Shown: piece by piece, positions 35,027 to 43,372 of the stretch
How positions within the stretch are numbered: the stretch's first letter is position 1
Layout of the letters: each line of letters starts with the position of its first letter
Assembly (NCBI RefSeq): GCF_000296215.2
Contig: NZ_CP013949.1
Span: forward strand, 1,915,501 to 1,979,500
Source: Bradyrhizobium sp. CCGE-LA001
Lineage (GTDB): Bacteria > Pseudomonadota > Alphaproteobacteria > Rhizobiales > Xanthobacteraceae
DNA: 64,000 nucleotides
Direction of reading: 5' to 3'
Position numbers and translations under genes: made by a program
Notes under the pieces: generated by a model
The model's input: only the letters and a program-made list of their open reading frames with translations
Database searches by the model: none
Told to the model about the DNA's origin: nothing

Positions 35027-35839
35027 TCAGCCCACCCCATTCCGCTTCAAGATCATCTCCATCGCCTCGGCAAAGCCGTCCTGCTCGTTGCTTGCAGTGA
35101 CATGCGTCGCCTGGTCCTTGACGTTGTCGGCGGCATTGCCCATGGCGATCGACATGCCGCTGACGCGGAACATCGCGAGGTCGTTCTGCATGTCGCCGAT
35201 GGTGGCGACTGCATCGGTGGCAATGCCGAGGCGCTTGGCCATGGCCAGCACGAAGGTGCCCTTGTTGAAGCCCGGCGGAGTGATGTCGAGATAATAGGTC
35301 TGCGAGCGCACTGCGGTCGCCGCGCTGCCGAGCGCGTCCTGCATGACCTTCTCGCAAGCCTCCAGGCGCGCGGCATCGGCACTGGCGCCGACGATCTTGC
35401 AGGCGCTGGCGAGATACGGCGAAAAGTCCGTCACGATGGTCGGATCGGAACGGATCGTGTGCCGCTCATGCGCGACGTATTGTCCCTCGGGGTTGTCGAT
35501 CAGCCATTTGTCGGTGGTGAAGAGCCAGACGTCGGCGCCGAACTCGCGCAAGATTTGCAGGGACCGCTCGGCCGCGCTCGCCGGGATCAGCTGCTGCTCG
35601 ACCGCCCTCATCTCGGGATCGACGATCGAGGAGCCGTTGAACGGACCGACCGGGAGCCAGAGCGCCAGCGGCTCGATCAAAAAGCGCATCCCGATCGCGG
35701 GGCGGCTGGAGGTAATGGTGAAGCCGATGCCGGCCTGATGCAACCGCTGCACGGCGGACCTCGCGCGCTCCGTCAGTGTCTTGTCCTTGGTCAGCAGCGT
35801 GCCGTCGACGTCGGAGACAACCAGCGAGATCTTCGTCAT
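35027..35839 (-). CDS. Cof-type HAD-IIB phosphatase
   Basis: The 270-aa hydrolase has motif I DVDGTLL (Asp10 nucleophile, Asp12 acid), motif II ITSSRP, a C2B cap in the middle, Lys in FNKGTFVLAMAK and motif IV IGDMQNDLAMF. Such enzymes dephosphorylate sugar phosphates or phosphorylated cofactors. It is the last gene of the pentose-phosphate operon, 46 nt after gluconokinase, so a sugar phosphate is a likely substrate (inference). Confidence 0.9.
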   Translation of the reverse strand: MTKISLVVSDVDGTLLTKDKTLTERARSAVQRLHQAGIGFTITSSRPAIGMRFLIEPLALWLPVGPFNGSSIVDPEMRAVEQQLIPASAAERSLQILREFGADVWLFTTDKWLIDNPEGQYVAHERHTIRSDPTIVTDFSPYLASACKIVGASADAARLEACEKVMQDALGSAATAVRSQTYYLDITPPGFNKGTFVLAMAKRLGIATDAVATIGDMQNDLAMFRVSGMSIAMGNAADNVKDQATHVTASNEQDGFAEAMEMILKRNGVG

Positions 35840-35885
35840 GGCAGGACCTCAAGGCTCAGTTTTCTTGAAGATTTCAGTTTCTTGC

Positions 35886-36416
35886 TCAGCGCTTCGCCCC
35901 GCTCAGCTTCAGCTGCCGCACCACGCCGTCCACGATCGCCTCGACGGATTCGTCGATCGACACGGTGATGACGTGCTCCCCCGCCTCCGGCGGCTCCAGG
36001 GTGTCGAACTGACTCTTCAACAGCCCGGGCGGCATGAAATGGCCTTTGCGGTGTGCGAGGCGCTCCGCGATGAGTTCCTTCGTGCCCTTCAGGAAGACGA
36101 AGCGGACGTCGTCGCGTCCACGCAGCAGCACGTCGCGATAGGCGTGTTTCAGCGCCGAGCAGGCGATGATGACGTGCTCGCCCTTGTCGCAGACCCGCGC
36201 GATCTCGTCGGCGATGGCGTTGAGCCAGGGCCAGCGGTCCTCGTCGGTGAGCGGCTGGCCCGCCCGCATCTTCTCGACATTGCTGGCGGGATGAAAGCTG
36301 TCGCCGTCCTCGAACCGCCAGCCGAGGCGCTGGCCGAGCGCTTCGGCGATCGTGCTCTTGCCCGAGCCCGACACGCCCATCACGATCAATGCACAAGGTG
36401 CTTCAACGCGGCCCAC
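35886..36416 (-). CDS. gntK: Gluconokinase
   Basis: The 176-aa P-loop kinase phosphorylates gluconate to 6-phosphogluconate. Walker A is GVSGSGKST (Lys20), followed by EDGDSFHPASNVEKM and PLTDEDRWPWL, which are diagnostic of GntK, and GHFMPPGLLKSQFDTLE near residue 130. A GTG start within the end of pgl is chosen because the upstream extension is Arg-rich and unlike the family. It feeds gluconate into the Gnd step encoded upstream. Confidence 0.92.
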   Translation of the reverse strand: MGRVEAPCALIVMGVSGSGKSTIAEALGQRLGWRFEDGDSFHPASNVEKMRAGQPLTDEDRWPWLNAIADEIARVCDKGEHVIIACSALKHAYRDVLLRGRDDVRFVFLKGTKELIAERLAHRKGHFMPPGLLKSQFDTLEPPEAGEHVITVSIDESVEAIVDGVVRQLKLSGAKR

Positions 36417-37155
36417 GAATTCCCTCCGGAAGCGCGGCCTGGTCGACCAGCCAGACGGTCTCACCATTCGAGCGCGCGCGTGATGCCGGCAGAGTCTCGC
36501 CATTGAGGAGGCGCGTCAAGATCGGCTGCTTGTCGTGCCCGGAAATCTCGAACAGCATTTCGCGGCAGGATGCCAGGACGGGCAAAGTGAGCGAGACCCG
36601 CGGTACGAACGGCGCGACATTGGCCTTGGGGACGCCGACAACCCAGCGCGTGGTCTCCTCGATCTCGGGATAGCCCGGGAAGAGCGAGGCGGTGTGGCCA
36701 TCCGGACCCGCGCCCATCAGGACGAGATCGAACAGCGGCCGGGATGGATCGAGGCTTTCAGCGCCATAGAACTCCTGCAGCTCGCGCGCATAGGCCTCGG
36801 CGCTGGCATCCGGATTGTCGGCCGCCGTCGGAATCGGGTGGATATGGCCGGCAGGTGCGTCGCGATCGAGGAAGATCGCGCGCGCGACCGCCATGTTGTT
36901 GAGGGGATCGCTTTCGGGGACGAAGCGCTCGTCGCCGATGAACCAATGCACGCGATCCCACGGAATCCTGCCGCGCCAGGCGTCGCTGCCCAGCAATTGA
37001 TAGAGCTTCTTCGGGCTGGAGCCGCCGGTCAGGCAGATCGCGATGCGCGAGGAGTTGGCGGCGATCCGCGCCATCACCCGTTCGGCCGCGGCCTGAGCCA
37101 GGGCCTCTACATCCGCCGCGACGATTAGCTTCGGCTGGTCGGCGGCCGTCATCAC
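36403..37155 (-). CDS. pgl: 6-phosphogluconolactonase
   Basis: The 250-aa DevB-type enzyme hydrolyses 6-phosphogluconolactone from the Zwf reaction. It has LTGGSSPKKLY near residue 43, HWFIGDERFVP near 70 and LMGAGPDGHTASLFPG around 148, all typical of Pgl. Its start overlaps the zwf stop by a few bases and its end overlaps the gluconokinase start, so the three are translationally coupled. Confidence 0.95.
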   Translation of the reverse strand: MMTAADQPKLIVAADVEALAQAAAERVMARIAANSSRIAICLTGGSSPKKLYQLLGSDAWRGRIPWDRVHWFIGDERFVPESDPLNNMAVARAIFLDRDAPAGHIHPIPTAADNPDASAEAYARELQEFYGAESLDPSRPLFDLVLMGAGPDGHTASLFPGYPEIEETTRWVVGVPKANVAPFVPRVSLTLPVLASCREMLFEISGHDKQPILTRLLNGETLPASRARSNGETVWLVDQAALPEGIRGPR

Positions 37156-38663
37156 GAGTATTTCCGCCAGCTTCGTCCGTCGCGCCGAAGCAATTCGTCG
37201 GCGCAGGCCGGCCCATCGCTGCCGGCTTCATAGGTTTCGACGCCGTTGGTGCCTGCGCCTTTCCAGGCGTCCAGGAACGGCTGCACCGCCTGCCAGCCTG
37301 CCTCGATACCGTCGGCGCGCTGGAAAAGGATGTTGTCGCCGATCATGCAGTCATAGATTAGCGTTTCGTAGCCGGTCGAGGGATCAGCGCGGAAATAATC
37401 GCCGTACTTGAATTTCATCTCGACGCCGTCGATGGTGATGCTCGGCCCCGGGATTTTTGCGTTGAACTGAAGTTCGATCGTCTCGGTCGGTGCGATGCCG
37501 ATGGTCAAGAAGTTCTGCGACAGGCGGTCGATGTCGGTGCCTGAAAACATCGACAGCGGCGCCTGCTTGAACTTGATCGCCACTTCCGTCCGCTTGTGCC
37601 CGAGCGCCTTGCCGGTACGCAGATAAAAGGGAACGCCGGCCCAGCGCCAGTTGTCGATCATCAGCTTGAGCGCGACAAAAGTCTCGGTCGTGCTGCCGGG
37701 CTTGACCTCTTCGGTCTTGCGATAATCCGGGATCTCCTCGTCGCCGACACGGCCTGCCAGATACTGCGCTCGGACCGAATTTCTCAGCGCCTCTTCCCGG
37801 CTTGGCCGCTGGATCGCGGTGAGCACGTCGGCCTTTTCGGAGCGCACCGAATGCGCGTCGAACCGCGCCGGCGGCTCCATCGCGACCAGCGACATCAGCT
37901 GGAACAGATGGTTCGGCACCATGTCGCGCAACGCACCGGTAGCGTCGTAGAAGCCGCCGCGATGGCCGACGCCGAGCTTCTCCTCAACCGTGATCTGGAT
38001 GTGGTCGATGTGGTTGCGATTCCAGATCGGCTCGAACATGCCGTTGGCAAAGCGCAGCACCAGGATGTTCTGCACCGTTTCCTTGCCGAGATAATGATCG
38101 ATCCGGTAGATCTGGTGCTCCTCCATGATCTTCAGCAGCTCGGCATTCAGCGCGCGCGCCGAGGCGAGATCGGTGCCGAACGGTTTCTCGATCACGAGAC
38201 GACGCCAGGCGCGGTTCTCCTTCATCATGCCGGTGCGGCCGAGCTCGCGCGCGGTCGGCGCGAAGGCGGCGGGCGGCGTGGCCAGGTAGAACAGCCGGTT
38301 GCCGCCGGTGTCCTGCGCGCATTCCAGCGAATCCAGATGCTCGCGCAGGCGATCAAAGGAGGGCGGATCCTTTGCGTCCGCCTCGACGAAGGTGACGCAT
38401 TCCAGCAGCTTCCTGGCAATGTCGTCGTCGACGGGGCGGGTCGCAAACTGACGCAGGCCCTTCAACAGGCTGTCGCGCAGCTCGTCGTCCGACTGGCCCC
38501 TGCGCGCGACGCCGACGACGCAGAACTTTTCCGGCAACAGGTGTTCGGCCGCCAGATTGTAGAGCGAAGGCATCACCAGGCGGTGAGTGAGGTCCCCGGT
38601 GACACCGAAAATGACGAACGCGCAATTTTCCGGCTTGCGCTTTGATTGCGGGTCTTTTGTCAC
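37152..38663 (-). CDS. zwf: Glucose-6-phosphate 1-dehydrogenase
   Basis: The 503-aa enzyme oxidises glucose-6-phosphate and makes NADPH. It shows the N-terminal nucleotide-binding segment FVIFGVTGDLTHR and the substrate motif RIDHYLGKETVQN near residue 195, with the EKPFG stretch before it. Length is standard. It lies 41 nt downstream of gnd and overlaps pgl. Confidence 0.97.
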   Translation of the reverse strand: MTKDPQSKRKPENCAFVIFGVTGDLTHRLVMPSLYNLAAEHLLPEKFCVVGVARRGQSDDELRDSLLKGLRQFATRPVDDDIARKLLECVTFVEADAKDPPSFDRLREHLDSLECAQDTGGNRLFYLATPPAAFAPTARELGRTGMMKENRAWRRLVIEKPFGTDLASARALNAELLKIMEEHQIYRIDHYLGKETVQNILVLRFANGMFEPIWNRNHIDHIQITVEEKLGVGHRGGFYDATGALRDMVPNHLFQLMSLVAMEPPARFDAHSVRSEKADVLTAIQRPSREEALRNSVRAQYLAGRVGDEEIPDYRKTEEVKPGSTTETFVALKLMIDNWRWAGVPFYLRTGKALGHKRTEVAIKFKQAPLSMFSGTDIDRLSQNFLTIGIAPTETIELQFNAKIPGPSITIDGVEMKFKYGDYFRADPSTGYETLIYDCMIGDNILFQRADGIEAGWQAVQPFLDAWKGAGTNGVETYEAGSDGPACADELLRRDGRSWRKYS

Positions 38664-38704
38664 GAACGATTTGCCTTCGCTTTATTACGCTTAGCTTTGC
38701 GAGC

Positions 38705-39703
38705 TCATTTGGGCTTCGAAGCGCCCGGCTGCTTCGGCTCCTTGTGGCCGCCGAACCCTGCGCGCATCGCGGAGAGAATTTTCTCCGCGAAGGTGTGTTC
38801 CCGACGGGAACGGAAACGTGTGTAGAGCGCGGCCGTCAGCACTTCGGCCGGTACGGCCTCGTCGATCGCCGCATTCACGGTCCAGCGCCCTTCGCCGGAA
38901 TCCTCCACGAAGCCGGAATATTCCGCGAGCTGCGGGCTGTCGGCGAGCGCGGTCGAGGTAAGGTCGAGCAGCCAGGACGGGATCACGCTGCCACGCCGCC
39001 ACACTTCCGCGATGTCGGCCAGATCGAAATCGTAGCGGTGGTCCGCCGGCAGGGCGTCGATGTTCGCATTCTTGAGGATGTCGAAACCTTCGGCATAGGC
39101 CTGCATCAGGCCGTATTCGATGCCGTTATGGATCATCTTGACGAAATGGCCGGCGCCGACCGGACCGGCATGGATGTACCCCTGCTCGATGCGGGGATCG
39201 CGGCCCTCGCGTCCCTCGGTGCGCGGAATGTCGCCGGCGCCGGGCGCGAGTGCCGCAAAGATCGGATCGAGCCGGTCCACCACCTGCTTCTCGCCGCCGA
39301 TCATCATGCAATAGCCGCGCTCGAGCCCCCAGACGCCGCCGGACGTGCCGACGTCGACGTAATGGATGCCGCGCTCCTTCAACGCCTTGCCGCGGCGGAC
39401 GTCGTCCTGCCAGAAGGTGTTGCCGCCGTCGATGATGACGTCGCCAGCCTGCATCACGCCCGCGATCGTCTCGATCGTGGTTTCGGTGATGCGCCCCGCC
39501 GGCAGCATCACCCAGGCGGTGCGCGGCCGCTCGAGCTTCGAGATGAACTCCTCGAGCGTCGCCGCGCCCACCGCGCCGTCTGCCGCAAGGCCCGCGACGG
39601 CCTTGGGATCCTTGTCATAGACCACGGTCGAATGTCCGTGACGCATCAGGCGGCGAACGATGTTGCCGCCCATCCGGCCGAGGCCGATCATGCCGAGCTG
39701 CAT
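38705..39703 (-). CDS. gnd: 6-phosphogluconate dehydrogenase (decarboxylating), short type
   Basis: The 332-aa protein has the N-terminal Rossmann signature MQLGMIGLGRMGGNIVRRL, the substrate-binding GTSGGVWGLERGYCMMIGG and the catalytic HNGIEYGLMQAYAEG. The length matches the short GndA/YqeC class that is often NAD-dependent rather than the 470-aa NADP class. It oxidises 6-phosphogluconate to ribulose-5-phosphate. The start is 13 nt after tal-pgi. Confidence 0.95.
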   Translation of the reverse strand: MQLGMIGLGRMGGNIVRRLMRHGHSTVVYDKDPKAVAGLAADGAVGAATLEEFISKLERPRTAWVMLPAGRITETTIETIAGVMQAGDVIIDGGNTFWQDDVRRGKALKERGIHYVDVGTSGGVWGLERGYCMMIGGEKQVVDRLDPIFAALAPGAGDIPRTEGREGRDPRIEQGYIHAGPVGAGHFVKMIHNGIEYGLMQAYAEGFDILKNANIDALPADHRYDFDLADIAEVWRRGSVIPSWLLDLTSTALADSPQLAEYSGFVEDSGEGRWTVNAAIDEAVPAEVLTAALYTRFRSRREHTFAEKILSAMRAGFGGHKEPKQPGASKPK

Positions 39704-39716
39704 GTGAGAGATTCCC

Positions 39717-42566
39717 TTAGTTCAGCGCGTCGTTGAGCGCCGCATTGAGCGCGGCGAGACCTTTCTTGACTCCGCCTTTCAAATGCACGCGCAGCGCACG
39801 CCGGCCGCGCTCGGTGAGCACGTCGAAATCGCCGCGCGCCTGCGCCGCCTTGATCACGCCGAAGCTGGCCTTCTGGCCCGGCACCGCGAGATCCTTGGCG
39901 TCGTCGGCCGTGATCTGGAGGAACACGCCGCTGTCGGGTCCGCCCTTGTAGGCTTGTCCGGTCGAGTGCAGGAAGCGCGGGCCGAACTCGGCGCAGGTGG
40001 CGACATGCCGCTTCTCGCGCACCTCGAGCCGCATGGCCTGGAGCGCGTCCATCGTGGCCTTGTCGCGCTCGACGTAGCCGAGCAGGGCGACATAGTCGCC
40101 ATCGCCCGAGCGCGACAGATGCGCCTTCAGCCAGGAGGTGAGGTCGCCATTGGCGCCGGCGGCGCGGAGCGCCGTGGCGTTGGCTTCGTCGGTGTAGAGA
40201 TCGGCGTCCGTGGTGCTGACCACCGGCTGCTCTTCCGGCAGCGCGCCGGTCTTCTCGAAGGCGGACGTGAGCTCGCGCGTCTTGATCTTGGCCGCCTCCA
40301 CGTCCGGTTGGTCGAACGGGTTGATGCCGAGGATGCTGCCGGCCACGGCCGTCGCCATCTCGAAGCGGAAGAACTCCTGACCGAGATGCTCGATCGACTT
40401 CATGACGATACGGACCACGGGATGGCCGGCCGCCTCGATGGCGGCAAGCTGGGAGTCGTGGGCCGCATCCGCCTCGCCCTCGATACGGATATCGATGAAG
40501 AAGCGATCGCTGCCGTAGACGGAAGGATCACCCAGCGGCTCGCCCTCGATCGGGATCAGGCCCTTGCCTTCCTTGCCGGTGGATTCCGCGATGAGCTGCT
40601 CGGCCCAGGCGCCGAAATCGGCGATCTTCTTCGAGGCCAGGATCGTCACCTTGTCTCGGCCTTCCAGGCCGGCGAGGCCCATGGCAAGTCCGAGCTGCAC
40701 GCCGGGGTTTTCGGACGGCGGCACGTCCGGCCCGCAGGAGCGGGCCATCGCCAGTGCATGCTTGATGAAGGTCTTGACGTCGATGCCCGCGGTCGCCGCG
40801 GGCACGAGGCCGAACGGCGACAGCACGGAGTAGCGTCCGCCGATCGAGGGCTCGCCGTGGAAGATGCGGGCATAGTTCAGCTTCTTCGCTGCCTTCTCCA
40901 GCGACGAGCCGGGATCGGTCACGGCGATGAAGCGATGGCCGGTCTTCACCTTGGTCCCGACCGCCTTGGCCACCTGCGCATGGAAATAGTCCTTCATCGC
41001 ATTCGGCTCGGTCGTGCCGCCGGATTTGCTGGAGACGATGAAGACGGTGTTGGCGATGTCGATCCGGGCCTCCATCGCCCGCACCTGCGCCGGATCGGTG
41101 GAATCAAGCACATGCAGTTTCGGGAAGCCGGGCTTCTTGCCGAAGGTTTCGGCGAGCACCTCCGGCCCGAGGCTCGATCCGCCCATGCCGAGCACGACGG
41201 CGTCGGAGAACTTTTGGCCCTTCACCCGGCCCGCATAATCCTCGTAGTCGGCGATATCGGCCTTGGCCGCGCTGTCGAGCCAGCCCAGCCATTTGTCCTC
41301 ATCCGCGCCGGTCCAGACCGATTTGTCGCGCTGCCACAGCCTGCGGATCTTGGCTGACGCCCGCCATTCCTCGGTGCTCTCCACCACCGCCTTGCCGAGC
41401 CCGTCGCCGAGCGAGAGAGATTGGCGGTCGAGCGCGGGGCCCAGCACGGTGACGCGCTTGTGGGCGACGGCGCCATAGAGCTTGTCGGCGGCGTCGGCGA
41501 ACAGCTTGACGCCGTCCTTGACCAGCTCCTCGGTGATCGCATCGAGCGAGATGCCCGAGCGCTCCAGCTCCTCCAGCACGCGCTGCGCATCCTCGATATT
41601 CTCTTCCAGACTGTCGCGCGGCTTGCCGTGGTCGCGGAAGGCGTCGAGCGTCGCCGGCGGCACGGTGTTGACGGTGTCGGGGCCGATCAGCTCCTCGACA
41701 TAGAGGACGTCGCTGTAGTCCTTGTTCTTGGTGCCGGTGGATGCCCACAGCATGCGCTGCGGCTGGGCGCCCTTGGCAGCGAGCTTCTCCCAGCGCGGCC
41801 CTGAGAACAGGCGCTTGTAGTCCTGATAGGCGAGCTTGGCATTGGCGATCGCGACCTTGCCCTTGAGCGCGGCGAGCCGCTCCTTTTCGGAGGGGTCGTT
41901 GGCGCGGGCGATCTTCTCGTCGAGCTGCTTGTCGACGACCGAGTCGATGCGGCTGACGAAGAAGCTCGCGACGCTCGCCACATGCGAGGGATCGCCGCCC
42001 CCGGCGACGTATTTTTCGAGCCCGGCGATGTAGGCCTCGGCGACCTGGAGATAGACCTCCTTGGAAAACAGCAGCGTGATGTTGATGCTGATGCCGTCGC
42101 CGATCAGCTGCTCGATCGCCGGCAGGCCCTCGGGCGTCGCCGGCACCTTCACCATCAGGTTCTTGCGACCAACGTCCTTCCAGAGCCGCCGCGCTTCGGC
42201 GACCGTGCCCGACGTGTCCATCGCGAGGTAAGGCGACACTTCCAGGCTGACATAGCCGTCGCCGCCCTTGAGGCGGTCATAGACCGGGCGCAGCACGTCG
42301 GCGGCACTCTGGATGTCCTCGATCGCGACCGCCTCGAACAACTCTGCCACGGTCCGGTCGCCGCGCTTCAGCGCCTTGCCGATCGGGGCGTCGTACTCGT
42401 CCGAGCTGCCGATCGCCTTCTCGAAGATCGAAGGATTGGAGGTGACGCCCTTGACGCCGTCGGTGTCGATCAGCCGCTTCAAATCGCCATTGGCGATGAA
42501 GCCGCGGGCGAGGAAGTCCAGCCAGACGGCTTGTCCGTGCTTTTCCAGTTCTTTGACGGAATTCAT
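39717..42566 (-). CDS. Bifunctional transaldolase / glucose-6-phosphate isomerase
   Basis: The 949-aa fusion begins with a transaldolase domain (about 1-370) with TDGVKGVTSNPSIFEKAI and Schiff-base Lys140 in NLMVKVPATPEG. The second half (about 390-949) is a phosphoglucose isomerase with GMGGSSLGPEVL and SSKSGGTTEPNAM. The start at 42566 matches the family and has TTGGAGACA upstream; a longer frame exists without support. It links glycolysis to the non-oxidative pentose phosphate pathway, at the head of the gnd-zwf-pgl operon. Confidence 0.95.
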   Translation of the reverse strand: MNSVKELEKHGQAVWLDFLARGFIANGDLKRLIDTDGVKGVTSNPSIFEKAIGSSDEYDAPIGKALKRGDRTVAELFEAVAIEDIQSAADVLRPVYDRLKGGDGYVSLEVSPYLAMDTSGTVAEARRLWKDVGRKNLMVKVPATPEGLPAIEQLIGDGISINITLLFSKEVYLQVAEAYIAGLEKYVAGGGDPSHVASVASFFVSRIDSVVDKQLDEKIARANDPSEKERLAALKGKVAIANAKLAYQDYKRLFSGPRWEKLAAKGAQPQRMLWASTGTKNKDYSDVLYVEELIGPDTVNTVPPATLDAFRDHGKPRDSLEENIEDAQRVLEELERSGISLDAITEELVKDGVKLFADAADKLYGAVAHKRVTVLGPALDRQSLSLGDGLGKAVVESTEEWRASAKIRRLWQRDKSVWTGADEDKWLGWLDSAAKADIADYEDYAGRVKGQKFSDAVVLGMGGSSLGPEVLAETFGKKPGFPKLHVLDSTDPAQVRAMEARIDIANTVFIVSSKSGGTTEPNAMKDYFHAQVAKAVGTKVKTGHRFIAVTDPGSSLEKAAKKLNYARIFHGEPSIGGRYSVLSPFGLVPAATAGIDVKTFIKHALAMARSCGPDVPPSENPGVQLGLAMGLAGLEGRDKVTILASKKIADFGAWAEQLIAESTGKEGKGLIPIEGEPLGDPSVYGSDRFFIDIRIEGEADAAHDSQLAAIEAAGHPVVRIVMKSIEHLGQEFFRFEMATAVAGSILGINPFDQPDVEAAKIKTRELTSAFEKTGALPEEQPVVSTTDADLYTDEANATALRAAGANGDLTSWLKAHLSRSGDGDYVALLGYVERDKATMDALQAMRLEVREKRHVATCAEFGPRFLHSTGQAYKGGPDSGVFLQITADDAKDLAVPGQKASFGVIKAAQARGDFDVLTERGRRALRVHLKGGVKKGLAALNAALNDALN

Positions 42567-42651
42567 GATGTTTATTGTCTCCAAGCCTGCGGGCGAGGGG
42601 TTTCCGCGCCGGTCCTGACGCGCTATCCTGTAGCCTACATGCTTCCTTGTG

Positions 42652-42676
42652 GGAACCAATCAAGGGCATGGGCGTC
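42652..42676 (+). promoter_or_regulatory. EcfG-type promoter motif upstream of a microprotein
   Basis: GGAAC (42652-42656), 16 nt, then CGTC (42673-42676) differs from GGAAC-N16-CGTT in the last base. It overlaps a TTCCTTGTGGGAA dyad and points rightward, away from tal-pgi, toward the small frame at 42740. Confidence 0.35.
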
Positions 42677-42739
42677 ATACCCTGCGCGGTAACTCCGTCG
42701 CGATCATGGCGATCCAGGCGGCCCTGCCGAACTGGGAGG

Positions 42740-42850
42740 GTGGTGTTCGTCATTCTGTTGGCATTCGCGATCGTCGCAGCGGCAACGGTCGCGACGGCAA
42801 CGAATGACTGCTGTACGACTTTAGTGGCGGAAGTTTTGACCGAGGCGTGA
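42740..42850 (+). CDS. Possible 36-aa membrane microprotein
   Basis: A GTG GTG pair at 42740 opens a frame encoding a hydrophobic helix (VFVILLAFAIVAAATVATAT) and a tail with CC and LVAEVLTEA. A GGGAGG sequence is present but very close to the start. An EcfG-like motif lies 64 nt upstream and a dyad (42859-42873) begins 9 nt after the stop. The arrangement looks like a small stress gene, but it may be chance. Confidence 0.3.
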   Translation: MVFVILLAFAIVAAATVATATNDCCTTLVAEVLTEA

Positions 42851-43311
42851 CGCAAGTCGCAGGATGATCCTGCTGACGCAGTCCTGCGGCGGCAGAGCCG
42901 AGCGCGTCGCTTTGTGCGCGAGGCGTTCGCATGGTTCGTTTGTCGCAGGACTCGGCGACTGATTTCGATACATCGCTGCGCTTGCCATGATCGTCGCACC
43001 GTCGGCGGTCTGTGCACTGCATTGCAGCAGGAAGATGAACGACCGCTCAAGGCTTCGCCGTACAAGCGTCATAAGATCGCCGCTGGCAGATCGCTATGCT
43101 GCAGCGCCGGATGAACGCATCCCCGGTAATGCCCGGATGTTGCGAGCGAGTGACATTTTCTGGAAATGAGCCAATATGGATGTAGATTCGCTCAAATTAC
43201 AGGCATGTGCCTGTTCGTAACTCAACGAGTGCCTACGTTGTGCGTTGCGTCGAGCCGGCACCAAGGTGTCCAATGATCGTCATGTGCTCACGCTGATTCG
43301 AAACGGCCTGA
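42851..43311. other. Intergenic region before the prkA promoter
   Basis: This stretch holds no convincing gene. It contains a GCAGGAT-G-ATCCTGC dyad (42859-42873) and a perfect CAGGCA-TG-TGCCTG palindrome (43200-43213) about 100 nt upstream of the prkA promoter motif, which could be an operator. The short frames present on both strands have compositions unlike the surrounding genes. Confidence 0.5.
43200..43213. promoter_or_regulatory. CAGGCA-TG-TGCCTG palindrome upstream of prkA
   Basis: A perfect 14-bp palindrome in an AT-richer stretch, about 100 nt upstream of the EcfG-type promoter of prkA. It has the form of a dimeric regulator site; no known consensus is recognised. Confidence 0.3.
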
Positions 43312-43337
43312 GGAACGGTCCGGTAACTGCTTTCGTT
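43312..43337 (+). promoter_or_regulatory. EcfG-type promoter of prkA
   Basis: GGAAC (43312-43316), 17 nt, then CGTT (43334-43337) matches the EcfG consensus GGAAC-N16/17-CGTT exactly. The prkA ATG is 36 nt downstream of the -10 element, preceded by GGAGAGGG. This is the clearest stress promoter in the window. Confidence 0.7.
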
Positions 43338-43372
43338 TCAGCTTGTAGCGGAACTTCACGCGGAGAGGGATC

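Noticed and set aside
42821..43072. An 83-codon minus-strand frame in the gap before prkA
   Set aside because: Composition unlike a folded protein, no ribosome-binding site, and no recognisable domain.
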